Positions 1-8,980 of a stretch of DNA of 64,000 nucleotides are shown here, piece after piece (the stretch's first letter is position 1; the number at the start of each line of letters is the position of its first letter). The stretch covers positions 992,001 to 1,056,000 of the forward strand of contig NZ_WTYP01000001.1 of NCBI RefSeq assembly GCF_009828095.1, written 5' to 3'. The stretch is from Pontixanthobacter luteolus (GTDB lineage: Bacteria > Pseudomonadota > Alphaproteobacteria > Sphingomonadales > Sphingomonadaceae). Under the pieces are notes generated by a model. That model did not search any database. It was not told where the DNA came from and was given only the letters and a program-made list of their open reading frames with translations. The translations under genes and the position numbers were made by a program.

Positions 1-663
1 GTGCTCCTCCAGCCCGACCTTGGAACATCATTGGCGATTGCGTTCGGCGGTGCGGTGGTGATGTTCCTGGCTGGCCTGCCGATGCGGTGGTTCGTCGCTG
101 GCGGCGCTGCTGCCGCGGTCGCTGTTCCACTGGCCTACTTTTTTGCGTTGAAGGAATATCAGCAACGCCGCGTCACGACTTTCCTCGATCCAGAAAGCGA
201 TCCGCTGGGTTCAGGGTATCACATTACCCAGTCCAAGATCGCGATTGGTTCGGGCGGATTTTCGGGCAAGGGATTTAACGAAGGCTCGCAAAGCCATCTC
301 AATTACCTTCCTGAACCTCATACCGACTTTGTTTTTGCCACAATGGCAGAGGAATGGGGCCTTCTGGGCGGATTGCTCGTGCTGCTGATCTTCGGACTGA
401 TTCTTCGCTGGGGGCTCGGCGTCGCCAAGGCGTCAAATGACCGTTTTGCAAAGCTGCTGGCAGCCGGCATGGTCGCCACGATCTTCTTTTACGTGTGCAT
501 CAATCTGATGATGGTCATGGGCCTCGCCCCCGTGGTCGGGATCCCCCTGCCTTTCATGAGCCACGGCGGGTCTTCCATGATGACCAACATGATCTGCATC
601 GGAACCCTGATGATGGTAAACCGCTGGAACCGATCAATTCGAGGCGGGCTGATATCAACCTGA
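1..663 (+). CDS. rodA: Peptidoglycan glycosyltransferase RodA, C-terminal part (5' end outside window)
   Basis: SEDS-family inner-membrane glycan polymerase of the elongasome, which extends lateral-wall peptidoglycan. Only the last 220 residues or so are present: the frame is open from base 1 and the GTG there encodes an internal Val, because the text enters directly into the conserved QPDLGTS segment. Visible family marks are several hydrophobic segments, the extracytoplasmic motif PEPHTDFVFA (about residue 105 of the visible part) and SHGGSSM near residue 187, the RodA/FtsW C-terminal signature. RodA rather than FtsW is preferred from these motifs. In this lineage it usually closes an mre-mrd cluster, which would lie to the left. 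A short GC stem with five T follows the stop. Confidence 0.93.
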   Translation: MLLQPDLGTSLAIAFGGAVVMFLAGLPMRWFVAGGAAAAVAVPLAYFFALKEYQQRRVTTFLDPESDPLGSGYHITQSKIAIGSGGFSGKGFNEGSQSHLNYLPEPHTDFVFATMAEEWGLLGGLLVLLIFGLILRWGLGVAKASNDRFAKLLAAGMVATIFFYVCINLMMVMGLAPVVGIPLPFMSHGGSSMMTNMICIGTLMMVNRWNRSIRGGLIST

Positions 664-667
664 AAAC

Positions 668-683
668 GGCAGCATGCCTTTTT
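668..683 (+). terminator. Weak intrinsic-terminator candidate after rodA
   Basis: Five bases after the rodA stop lies a 4-bp stem, GGCA/TGCC, with loop GCA followed by five T. The flanking A and T runs could lengthen it. It is short, so this is tentative. Confidence 0.3.
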
Positions 684-775
684 GTGCATCAAACCGCTTT
701 AAATCTTCAAACAGGTCGTTATATGCAGCGCCTCGCCTGATCGATCTGATTCGGCGACTGCCCGAAATGGCTGAT

Positions 776-851
<76 letters not shown>

Positions 852-1042
852 AGCCAAATTCCTCTGAAAACCTGATCATTCCGTAAATGGCACAAGTCTT
901 TGCAAGTGCCAGATGCGCCTGTGCGCTGCTCTGAGGTCGATAAGGTCTGATTCAAGAGCATGTTGGTCTCGGTTACTTTGAACAATAAGAGAAAACAGGC
1001 AAACTTAACGAAGCTTTAGCTACTTGGTGTTGCAATTGCCCC

Positions 1043-1531
1043 ATGGATGGCCCCGACCCAAGAGGAATTCACGCGTGGCAGCGTATCGACGAGTCTATGA
1101 CTACGTCGGGTAGCCTTGTGGACGCGGATCTGGAAGAGGTGGCCGCTCTGGGTACCCGCCATGTAATTGACCTGGCCCCAAGGCAACATGAGCTGTCGTT
1201 AAAGGATGAAGGCGAAAAGCTGAAATTACTTGGCATCGGCTACACGCTGATCGAAGTTCCGTTCAATAAGCCGACAGAGCAGCATTACCTGTGCTTCGTT
1301 GCCGCGCTGGAACAAGCGCCGCGCCCTGTACACCTCCACTGCGTATACAATTTCAGGGTATCGGCCTTTCTCTACCGGTATCACATAGAATGCGGGATGG
1401 ACGCACGCGAGGCCCATGCGATCATGCGCGAACACTGGTCACCCGAGAATAGCGACCATCCGGCTGCGCAGCCGTGGAAGGCCTTTATCGAGAGAACAAG
1501 TCAGGCGCATCAACTGCGCAGCACGGGATAA
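1043..1531 (+). CDS. Protein-tyrosine-phosphatase-like protein (DUF442/DSP-like fold)
   Basis: A 162-residue cytoplasmic protein resembling the bacterial tyrosine phosphatase-like/beta-lactamase-hydrolase-like group. The N-terminal segment around AWQRIDESMTTSG and the central HLHCVYNFRVSAF loop are typical. The loop places Cys100 and Arg105 four residues apart (C-X4-R), as in DUF442 proteins, rather than the C-X5-R of classical phosphatases. No signal peptide or membrane segment is seen. The ATG at 1043 has no clear ribosome site; an in-frame ATG at 1097 would drop the conserved AWQRID start, so the longer form is kept. Substrate unknown. Confidence 0.7.
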   Translation: MDGPDPRGIHAWQRIDESMTTSGSLVDADLEEVAALGTRHVIDLAPRQHELSLKDEGEKLKLLGIGYTLIEVPFNKPTEQHYLCFVAALEQAPRPVHLHCVYNFRVSAFLYRYHIECGMDAREAHAIMREHWSPENSDHPAAQPWKAFIERTSQAHQLRSTG

Positions 1532-1601
1532 AGCCTATTGCCTGCAATTCAGGCTTCCTCCTGCTCGCCACTGCCGCTAGAGGCGCTCGCAGGAGATTAA
1601 C

Positions 1602-2024
1602 ATGGCGCGTTTTCTGATTGTTGAAGCCCGGTTCTACGACCACCTGAATGATATGCTGATTGCAGGCGCCAAGGCCGCGCTGGAGACAGCAGGGCATGAT
1701 GTCGATGTCCTCACCGTACCCGGCGCGCTGGAGATTCCGGGCACCATTTCCATGGCAGCTGACAGCGGCCAGTATGATGGCTTCGTTGCAATCGGGGTCG
1801 TAATCCGCGGTGAAACCTACCATTTCGAGATTGTCGCGGGCGAGAGCGCACGCGGTATTATGGCTTTGACGATGGACGGTATCCCTATCGGCAATGGCAT
1901 TCTGACAGTGGAAAACGAACAACAGGCGCTGGTCCGGGCTGATCCGTCGCAGAAGAACAAGGGCGGCGAAGCTGCCGAGGCTGCGATTGCCCTGCTCGAC
2001 CTGCAAGGCAAGTTCGCGCGTTAA
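1602..2024 (+). CDS. ribH: 6,7-dimethyl-8-ribityllumazine synthase
   Basis: Condenses 5-amino-6-ribitylamino-uracil with 3,4-dihydroxy-2-butanone 4-phosphate, the penultimate step of riboflavin synthesis. Family marks are [11 protein letters not shown] (substrate-binding strand and loop) and [12 protein letters not shown] with the proton-transfer His. The 140-residue length is normal for the icosahedral/pentameric enzyme. The start at 1602 follows AGGAG (1591-1595). Other rib genes are not adjacent. The stop overlaps by 4 nt the convergent gene on the other strand. Confidence 0.96.
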   Translation: MARFLIVEARFYDHLNDMLIAGAKAALETAGHDVDVLTVPGALEIPGTISMAADSGQYDGFVAIGVVIRGETYHFEIVAGESARGIMALTMDGIPIGNGILTVENEQQALVRADPSQKNKGGEAAEAAIALLDLQGKFAR

Positions 2025-3112
2025 GACCCGCCGTCGAAATATTCGTTGAGCCCCATGGGTCCGTAGGGACCCAGGATCAACTGTTCGAATATACCGGTGC
2101 CAATGTCGCCGTTATCGGCCTTCGCTTCGCAAATCATCTGGACGTGGAGATTGTCCGCCTGCAGCGGGTTGAGTTCAGCCAGATTGATATCCTCGCGTGC
2201 GACCTCCAGTGGTCCATGGTTGATCCCGTGGCCCCAATCGGGTGACGTGTAGCCAAGCCCGCGCATCTGGAAGCGATCCTTCGCCTTGAGTTCCACAACA
2301 GCCGGCGCACCCGGCACCTCCAGCTCCAAGACGCCTCTAGCTGGCCAGCGGCTGCCAGGTTCCAAACTTGCCGTGAGCGTCCCCTGCCCTTCGGTCACAT
2401 CGGCGACACTGCCGCCTTCTGGCACCCACGCAGCCCGGGTGTTCCATGCGGTACCGTCAGGATTGGCATTCAGGTGATAGAACAGACTGCCGCCCGGAAG
2501 GTTGATCGGCGTCCACTGCCAGAAAAACGTCGGCGCAGACACACCCGGCAATGGCTGTTCGTCGCGCGCACCAACCGGGCGCACGCCCCAACTGCGATCA
2601 CGCGTTCCTAGCGACCCTGACGCTATTTCCCGGCGATCACCATCAACCTCGATCGAGCCGGTGTAACGGCCGTTCTGGGTCATGCGCGTATAATCCATAA
2701 ACGCGCGCGGCCCGATGCGGTGGATGAAGCGCGGCTCCTCGATCGGGAATGCGCGCCCTGAGAATTCGAATTCGGCGGCGATACCTTCTGTTTGTGCCAC
2801 GGTAAGCCGCAGGCGGCTCAGCGGTTCCACTATCTCGATTCTGATCGGGCCGACCTCGAGATCCATCCGCTCCATCCCGAGCTCGCGGCTCGCGTGGATA
2901 CAGTGCTGGACCCCGTCCCGGATTACGCAGAAATGAGCATCCGCCACATCGAGATGCGGGTAGACTCCGAAGGCGAGCGCGAAGAACCCACTGCCATCGG
3001 GCGCATAGCCATTGAAGAAATAGCGATCGTAGAAATTTCTGTCAGTTCCCGAATAGGCAACTGGCTCAGGTGTCTGGTGGATCGGAAATTCGTCGCCTTT
3101 GCTCAGTACCAT
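2021..3112 (-). CDS. Uncharacterised CrtC/AttH-like (DUF7064/7065-type) beta-rich protein
   Basis: A 363-residue soluble protein with no signal peptide or membrane segment, rich in alternating beta-strand-like stretches. The motif RDRSWGVRP (residues 171-178) and the overall layout recall CrtC/AttH or tocopherol-cyclase-like lipocalin-type proteins; such proteins are frequently found beside APH-like kinases in terpenoid or steroid gene sets (family knowledge, from memory). It begins directly after the stop of the phosphotransferase with no spacer, so the pair is almost certainly co-translated. The substrate is not readable from the sequence; a small lipophilic molecule is an inference. Confidence 0.55.
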   Translation of the reverse strand: MVLSKGDEFPIHQTPEPVAYSGTDRNFYDRYFFNGYAPDGSGFFALAFGVYPHLDVADAHFCVIRDGVQHCIHASRELGMERMDLEVGPIRIEIVEPLSRLRLTVAQTEGIAAEFEFSGRAFPIEEPRFIHRIGPRAFMDYTRMTQNGRYTGSIEVDGDRREIASGSLGTRDRSWGVRPVGARDEQPLPGVSAPTFFWQWTPINLPGGSLFYHLNANPDGTAWNTRAAWVPEGGSVADVTEGQGTLTASLEPGSRWPARGVLELEVPGAPAVVELKAKDRFQMRGLGYTSPDWGHGINHGPLEVAREDINLAELNPLQADNLHVQMICEAKADNGDIGTGIFEQLILGPYGPMGLNEYFDGGS

Positions 3113-4219
3113 TCAATCCTCCAAAACCCGCATCGCATCAATTTCACGCGCCAATTCGGCAGCACCAATCGCCATCGATTGGAAAATGGCTTCGCTACGT
3201 TCGTTATGTTCGACAAATGCCGCGCTGAACACGGCGGTCGAGATGCCGTGAAGCGCACCTCTTGCATATCCGTCATTACTGCGAATATCGCCGAGATCGG
3301 GACCGCCGCAGTTGACCAGTTCCGCTCGGTAAAGTTCCAGCAAGTGCGCCTCGTTCGGCCGCCTCAATTCGGTGCCGATACCCGCGCCCATGAAATACCC
3401 CAGATCGGTTAGAGGATCGCCCAGCGAAACCGTCTGCCAGTCAAGCGTCGCCATCGGCTCGCTTCCGCCGCCGATACCGAACAGGATATTATCGAGCCTG
3501 AAATCGCCATGGACCACGCAAGGACCAGTTGGAAATTCTCCAAACAGGCGGGCTGAACGTCCCCCCAAACTCCCGATATACTTGAGCAAATCTGATTCGA
3601 TCTTACCCGCGTAGAAAGCCTGGAATGCCTCACTCGCACCGGGATATCCCGCAGCTGCAAATGCACGCACTTGTTCATTCGGCTGAAGAAACGGGAGCGA
3701 AAGTATCTCGCTCTCCTCAAAAGTGGCACCGTGAAGGGCCGCAATTTCGCGCACACAGTGTTCGGCTTGCTCAAGCGTACAGGACAAAAGCTGATCGCCC
3801 TGTTGTGCCGGACCGCAATCCTCCATCAGAAGGAGAAACTCGCCGCTAGGCGGGTCGAATTCAGCGAAGTATGTTTCCGGGGTACGGGTGGAAATAGCGG
3901 GCGCTATATATTTGTAAAAGCCGACTTCTTTTTCATAGAGCTGCATGGACGCAGCCGTACTCCGGCTTGTCTCGTCAGCTGCGGGAAATTTACCGGCCAG
4001 GCTTTCGGGGCCTGTGTTTCCTTCAGTATAATCGATGGAAATGCGCGCGCTGTCACCCACCAGACCCGCCCCGATCGGCTTGGCCGAACAGGAGGCAACC
4101 GCTTTCCCAAGCACTTCGCCAAGAAATGCAGGTGAGATATCTGCAGGAGCAGACGGGAATGACGCCAACAGGAATTCCTCTCTTGCGGGCGATCCTATGG
4201 CGTCATTCGGTTTCGTCAA
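3113..4219 (-). CDS. APH/ecdysteroid-kinase-like phosphotransferase
   Basis: Protein-kinase-like fold enzyme expected to phosphorylate a small-molecule hydroxyl. Kinase marks (numbering from the 4219 start): AGKFP with ATP Lys77, EKEVGFYKY with Glu97, the Brenner motif HGDFRLDN (catalytic Asp239, Asn244), then TLDWQ with metal-binding Asp260. The layout resembles the EcKinase/DUF1679 group rather than antibiotic kinases. The longest frame starts with TTG at 4219 and has no ribosome site. A TTG at 4168 lies 8 nt after GAGAGG and is an equally good start, giving 351 residues. It lies 13 nt after eno and abuts the CrtC-like gene, so the three probably form one leftward operon. Confidence 0.75.
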   Translation of the reverse strand: MTKPNDAIGSPAREEFLLASFPSAPADISPAFLGEVLGKAVASCSAKPIGAGLVGDSARISIDYTEGNTGPESLAGKFPAADETSRSTAASMQLYEKEVGFYKYIAPAISTRTPETYFAEFDPPSGEFLLLMEDCGPAQQGDQLLSCTLEQAEHCVREIAALHGATFEESEILSLPFLQPNEQVRAFAAAGYPGASEAFQAFYAGKIESDLLKYIGSLGGRSARLFGEFPTGPCVVHGDFRLDNILFGIGGGSEPMATLDWQTVSLGDPLTDLGYFMGAGIGTELRRPNEAHLLELYRAELVNCGGPDLGDIRSNDGYARGALHGISTAVFSAAFVEHNERSEAIFQSMAIGAAELAREIDAMRVLED

Positions 4220-4231
4220 TAGTGAGCAGGT

Positions 4232-5539
<1,308 letters not shown>

Positions 5540-5594
5540 CTAACACACCACCCATGTCGGGCAGTGACGACGTATGAATTGCGCCTTATGCCTC

Positions 5595-5619
5595 GGAACT
5601 AACTGGTGCAAGTTGCGTT
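5595..5619 (+). promoter_or_regulatory. EcfG (general stress sigma factor) promoter
   Basis: GGAAC at 5595-5599 and CGTT at 5616-5619, separated by exactly 16 nt. This is the full consensus recognised by the alphaproteobacterial general stress sigma factor EcfG (established knowledge). Expected transcription start near 5626, giving a leader of about 65 nt before the ATG at 5692, which has an AGGGA ribosome site. I found no second full match in the other intergenic gaps. Confidence 0.75.
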
Positions 5620-5691
5620 GCAACATAGAGAGGTTGGAAACCGTATCCACGGTGTCTGACCGGATATTATTAACGGGTAAGGGAAAATCAC

Positions 5692-6231
5692 ATGGTCGAC
5701 GCAAAACCAACCAAAACCAAAACTACCAAGAAAGCTGCACCCAAGAAGGTTGCGGCAACGACCCCGGCGGCTCCAGTCTCTGGCACAGAAGAAGCGAAAA
5801 CCCGCTTCAACGCTGCTCTGGACGAAGCGCGCGCAGGCGCCGCTGCCTTGAAAGACGAAGCTTCGAACCGCGCGGTTGCTTACCGTGAGCAGGCCAAGAG
5901 CAAATCAGACGACTGGGCCGGTGAAGCCAAGGTTCGCGCAGGCGACCTGGCCGTCGAAGCCAAGTCGAAAGCAAGCGACGGTATTGCCTCAATCGGCAAA
6001 GTTGTTTCCGAAAACGCCGGCGTGATCGACGAAAAACTGGGCGAGAAGTATGGCGACTATGCCCGTTCGGCATCACGCAAGCTTCAGGAAACCTCAGCCA
6101 AGCTCGACAATAAGAGCGTTGAGGAACTCGGCGAAGATGCACGCGAAGCCGTGCGCAAGAGCCCGGGCATGGCAGTAGGTATCGCGGCGGTAGTCGGTTT
6201 TATGGTAGCGCGTCTGTTCAGCCGTAACTGA
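5692..6231 (+). CDS. Helical, membrane-anchored stress protein (DUF883/YqjD-ElaB-like)
   Basis: 179 residues. The N-terminus is Lys/Ala/Thr-rich (about 1-35), like a disordered basic tail. A long Ala/Lys/Glu helical or coiled-coil stretch follows (about 40-150). The C-terminal hydrophobic segment (RKSPGMAVGIAAVVGFMVARL, residues about 155-175, followed by FSRN) resembles the glycine-zipper anchor of ElaB/YqjD/DUF883 proteins, which in Escherichia coli are stationary-phase, ribosome-associated inner-membrane proteins. First gene after the EcfG promoter, so induction by general stress is expected. Ribosome binding or membrane shaping is inference. Confidence 0.65.
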   Translation: MVDAKPTKTKTTKKAAPKKVAATTPAAPVSGTEEAKTRFNAALDEARAGAAALKDEASNRAVAYREQAKSKSDDWAGEAKVRAGDLAVEAKSKASDGIASIGKVVSENAGVIDEKLGEKYGDYARSASRKLQETSAKLDNKSVEELGEDAREAVRKSPGMAVGIAAVVGFMVARLFSRN

Positions 6232-6257
6232 GCTGGAACAACGTGGGATCAGAAAAC

Positions 6258-6659
6258 ATGCTTGATGAGGGAGACGTTCAGCGCGCTGCTGACGACGAAA
6301 CTGGTTTCGAAAGTGCGGATGAGCGACCTGTTCGCTCCCTGACTGACGACATCAGTGCCCTCATCGATGATGGCAAGACGTATGCCGAGGCAGAGCTGGC
6401 TTTCCAAAAGAGCCGGCTCTCCTTCGTTGCAGGCAAGAGCAAGTCGGGCATCGGGTTTTCACTTGCTGCGCTCGGACTTTTGCACCTTGCGCTCATTGGC
6501 CTCGTGGTGGGCGGGATATTCACGCTTGGGACGCTTGTCGGACCAGGCTTCGCCACACTTATCGTGGTTGGGGTTCTGCTCGTATTTGCCGTTCTTGCGG
6601 GTCTTGCCGCGAAGGCACGGTTCGAGAAGATCGGGACCGCGTTCGAGGGTGATCGATGA
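6258..6659 (+). CDS. YqjE-like / phage-holin-3_6-family membrane protein
   Basis: 133 residues from the ATG at 6258; a GTG at 6243 would add five residues and cannot be excluded. The first 45 residues are acidic and soluble (RSLTDDISALIDDGKTYAEAE). Two adjacent hydrophobic segments follow (about 70-92 and 98-120) before a basic tail. This is the shape of the YqjE/DUF1469 family that Pfam calls phage holin 3_6, but nothing else here is phage-like. It overlaps the next gene by 4 nt (ATGA), so translational coupling is likely. It pairs with the YqjD-like gene upstream, as in enterobacterial yqjCDEK. Confidence 0.7.
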   Translation: MLDEGDVQRAADDETGFESADERPVRSLTDDISALIDDGKTYAEAELAFQKSRLSFVAGKSKSGIGFSLAALGLLHLALIGLVVGGIFTLGTLVGPGFATLIVVGVLLVFAVLAGLAAKARFEKIGTAFEGDR

Positions 6660-7006
6660 TGCGTCAAGATCCCGAAGCCCGGATGCGGGAAGATCGTATG
6701 ATGCGTGATGCCGCATTGGCTCTGGTCAAGGCAGACATCAGCAACCTCAAGGCGGATTACAGCGCTCAGGGCATCGGCACCCGTTTCGCCAGCAGAATGG
6801 CGGAAGGTGCGACCGATGTTTTCGAGGAAGCTGTGGATGTCGCTGACGACAACAAGGGCGTGCTCGCAACGTTGATTGCAGCTGTCATACTGTGGTTCGC
6901 GCGCAACCCGATTATGTCGCTGTTCGATGATGATAACGCACCGGACGATCGGCCCGACGACGATCCCGACCTATTCGGCGATTATGAGGAACCCGACGCG
7001 ATCTAA
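6656..7006 (+). CDS. Small membrane protein of the YqjD/E operon, function unknown
   Basis: 116 residues. Soluble N-terminal helix (DAALALVKADISNLKADY), a middle segment suggestive of amphipathic helix, one hydrophobic stretch (GVLATLIAAVILWFARNPI, about residues 69-87) and a very acidic tail (DDDNAPDDRPDDDPDLF). The start overlaps the holin-like stop by 4 nt. Its position corresponds to YqjK in enterobacteria, but I see no sequence resemblance that would name it. Expected to be an inner-membrane component working with its neighbours (inference). Confidence 0.6.
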   Translation: MMRQDPEARMREDRMMRDAALALVKADISNLKADYSAQGIGTRFASRMAEGATDVFEEAVDVADDNKGVLATLIAAVILWFARNPIMSLFDDDNAPDDRPDDDPDLFGDYEEPDAI

Positions 7007-7047
7007 CTCCGTTGGTTTTACAGATTACAAGTTTCAGGAGATGCAGA

Positions 7048-7539
7048 ATGTCGAGTGAAGAGAAGCGCCAGGCGCTAAAAGCCAAAATCGAAGCCGCTGA
7101 GAAGCGCAACGAAGAGCGCAGCCTTGGTGACATGGCGAAAGAGGCAACCGACAAGGCAACCGATTTCGTGAAAGAACACCCGTTTGCCACCCTCGCCGGT
7201 GTCGCAGTTGTAGGTTTGGCAATTGGCGCCATGACACGCCCGGGCCGCCGCGCCGGTCAACAGGTCGGCCGCAAAGCCAGCTCACTCGCAAGCTATGCCA
7301 CCGAACTCGGTCTGGCATATGCCAGCGGCATGATGGCAACGGCGGGCAATGTTGCCGAAGCAGGCAAGGACAAACTTGAAGATTTCGGCGATGCGCTGAA
7401 CGATAATGCAGGTGCCCTGCGAAGGCAGGCTGCGTACAAGAGCGGCAATGCAGCCGCTGCAGCACGCGGTTTTACCCGTGAGGCCGGCAAGAAGGCCGGA
7501 CGGTCCATCCGCGATCTGCGGAACCGCGCAGGCAAATAA
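7048..7539 (+). CDS. Glycine-zipper, Ala-rich membrane-associated protein (YtxH/DUF883-like)
   Basis: 163 residues. The start is ATG 7048, preceded by CAGGAG at 7035-7040; a longer in-frame form from GTG 7012 lacks a ribosome site. Layout: charged coiled-coil-like N-terminus (SSEEKRQALKAKIEAAEKR), the motif FVKEHPFATLAGVAVVGLAI (the KEHP-plus-glycine-rich hydrophobic pattern of DUF883/YqjD anchors), then a long Ala/Gly/Lys helix with a basic end. The anchor recalls the C-terminus of the first gene of the operon, though here it lies in the middle of the protein. Last gene before a strong terminator. General-stress membrane protein by context. Confidence 0.6.
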   Translation: MSSEEKRQALKAKIEAAEKRNEERSLGDMAKEATDKATDFVKEHPFATLAGVAVVGLAIGAMTRPGRRAGQQVGRKASSLASYATELGLAYASGMMATAGNVAEAGKDKLEDFGDALNDNAGALRRQAAYKSGNAAAAARGFTREAGKKAGRSIRDLRNRAGK

Positions 7540-7558
7540 TATCGAGATACGATCTGCG

Positions 7559-7593
7559 AAAAGGCGCGCCGGACTTGTCTGGCGCGCCTTTTT
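7559..7593 (+). terminator. Strong intrinsic terminator of the stress operon
   Basis: GGCGCGCC at 7563-7570 and again at 7581-7588 (self-complementary arms), loop of 10 nt, flanked by AAAA on the left and TTTTT on the right, so the stem can reach 12 bp. Placed 20 nt after the operon's last stop. Confidence 0.92.
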
Positions 7594-7649
7594 CTTTATG
7601 TGCCGCGCGATAGTACTTCCACCCTCCCCAGGTCCCAGAAAGCACCGAC

Positions 7650-7880
7650 ATGAAAGAAACAGATCTCAACCAGACGCTCCACTTGGTTATGGGCGGTCGT
7701 GTCAAAGACCCGCGCACCATGGAATTCCAGGATCCGGAAAGCATCCATGTTGTCGGCGTATTCAGCGATTACGACAACGCGGTAGAAGCATGGCGCGGCA
7801 ATGCGCAGCGCACGGTTGACGATGCCGAAATGAAGTACGTCATCGTTCCCCTGCACAAATTGCTGACCCCGGGCGCCTGA
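7650..7880 (+). CDS. DUF4170 domain protein
   Basis: 76 residues. Matches the small alphaproteobacterial DUF4170 family by its pattern LHLVMGGRVKDPRTMEFQDP, then VVGVFSDYDNAVEAWRG, then AQRTVDDAEMKYVIVPLHKLL, spanning essentially the whole protein. No membrane segment. No molecular function is established for the family as far as I know. Stands between the stress-operon terminator and a GNAT gene with a 22-nt gap, so the two may share a message. Confidence 0.85.
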   Translation: MKETDLNQTLHLVMGGRVKDPRTMEFQDPESIHVVGVFSDYDNAVEAWRGNAQRTVDDAEMKYVIVPLHKLLTPGA

Positions 7881-7902
7881 TCCTGAAGTATCGCGGCTTG
7901 CG

Positions 7903-8379
7903 ATGGCTTACTCTCTGCGCCGGTATCGCGAAGGTGACGCGGAACCACTCCACGCACTGACCCTGGCTGCGATAGCCCAGATCGGACCGGCGGCATACTC
8001 GCGCGAACAGGTTGCGGTATGGGCGAGCCGCCATGGTTCGCCCGGACGGATCCGTGAACGTGTTGCGAACGGCCATTCAATATACGTCGCCGCTGATGAG
8101 CGGGGCCTGCCGGTCGCCTTTGCCTTACTTGAGCAAGACGGCCATCTCGACCAGCTATATTGCCACCCTGACCATTCGCGCCGCGAATTGGCCGACCAGT
8201 TGCTGGCTTTGGCTGAAACGGAAGCTGGCACGCGCGGGATTGCGCGCCTTTATACCGAAGCAAGCGAACTTGCCCGGCCCGCTTTCGAGCGCTGCGGATA
8301 CAGCATTACGCATCGCCGCGATTTCGAAATCGACGGCGTTGCGATTCACAATTATGCGATGGAAAAGCGGCTCGGCTAG
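7903..8379 (+). CDS. GNAT-family N-acetyltransferase
   Basis: 158 residues with the GNAT layout: LRRYREGDAEPLHALTLAA (strand 1/helix 1), a central strand IYVAADERGLPVAFALLEQDGHLDQLYCHP, then the acetyl-CoA loop region HSRRELADQLLALAET (a degenerate Q/R-x-x-G-x-G/A), and the C-terminal ARPAFERCGYSITHRRDFEIDG. The glycine pattern of the CoA loop is weak, but the A-x-x-F-E-R-C-G-Y end is very typical. Substrate unknown. Stop lies inside a hairpin shared with the convergent greA end. Confidence 0.82.
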   Translation: MAYSLRRYREGDAEPLHALTLAAIAQIGPAAYSREQVAVWASRHGSPGRIRERVANGHSIYVAADERGLPVAFALLEQDGHLDQLYCHPDHSRRELADQLLALAETEAGTRGIARLYTEASELARPAFERCGYSITHRRDFEIDGVAIHNYAMEKRLG

Positions 8380-8392
8380 CTTGCCAAGCCGC
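8367..8392. terminator. Bidirectional hairpin between GNAT gene and greA
   Basis: GCGGCT at 8367-8372 pairs with AGCCGC at 8387-8392, with a further GGC/GCC pair inside. It covers the GNAT stop codon and lies 9 nt from the greA stop on the other strand. There is no clear U-tract, so termination is tentative. Confidence 0.35.
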
Positions 8393-8400
8393 GTCCAGGA

Positions 8401-8868
8401 TCAAATATATTCGATCTTTTCGACGAGGTAAAACTTGTCGCCCGATGGCACAGTCACTTCGATCTCATCGCCCAGGCTCTTGCCGATCAGCGCCTTGCCA
8501 AGCGGCGAATTGTACGAAATCCGCCCGCCAGTTGCATCCGCCTCTGTCTGGCCGACGATCTGGTACCTGACCGGCCTGTCATCGTCGTCGAGCAGGGTGA
8601 CGGTTGCACCGAAAACAATGCGGTCTCCCGAGAGCGTCGTCGGATCGATGATCTGAGCGCGGGTGACCTTGCTTTCGATATCGGCAATCTGCGCCTCGAC
8701 CTGGCCCTGACGTTCTTTCGCAGCATGATATTCTGCGTTTTCGGAGAGGTCGCCGTGGGCACGGGCTTCCTCGATCGCGTCGACGATCTTGGGCCGCTCT
8801 TCACGCAAAGCCTTCAAATCAGCCGTGAGCTTTTCGTAGCCCTCGGCGAGCATCGGCACTTTTTCCAT
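8401..8868 (-). CDS. greA: Transcription elongation factor GreA
   Basis: Binds the RNA polymerase secondary channel and stimulates cleavage of backtracked RNA. 155 residues: N-terminal coiled coil with the acidic tip in the [15 protein letters not shown] segment (Asp and Glu at the hairpin tip), then a C-terminal FKBP-like domain with [17 protein letters not shown] and the terminal YLVEKIEYI. Monocistronic in appearance: 112 bp separate it from the carB end upstream, and the convergent GNAT gene is downstream. Confidence 0.97.
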   Translation of the reverse strand: MEKVPMLAEGYEKLTADLKALREERPKIVDAIEEARAHGDLSENAEYHAAKERQGQVEAQIADIESKVTRAQIIDPTTLSGDRIVFGATVTLLDDDDRPVRYQIVGQTEADATGGRISYNSPLGKALIGKSLGDEIEVTVPSGDKFYLVEKIEYI

Positions 8869-8980
8869 CGTAACCCCAATCTATTCTAAGCGCCTCTACC
8901 GAAAGACAATTCGAGACCGGGCCGCCCCAATTCGGAGCGACTCATTTCCGGAAGCGATGTCGGGAGAGGTCGTCTATTTC

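Noticed and set aside
6258-6659. Holin name as evidence of a prophage
   Set aside because: The family label covers chromosomal YqjE-like proteins; no other phage gene, integrase or attachment site is in the window.
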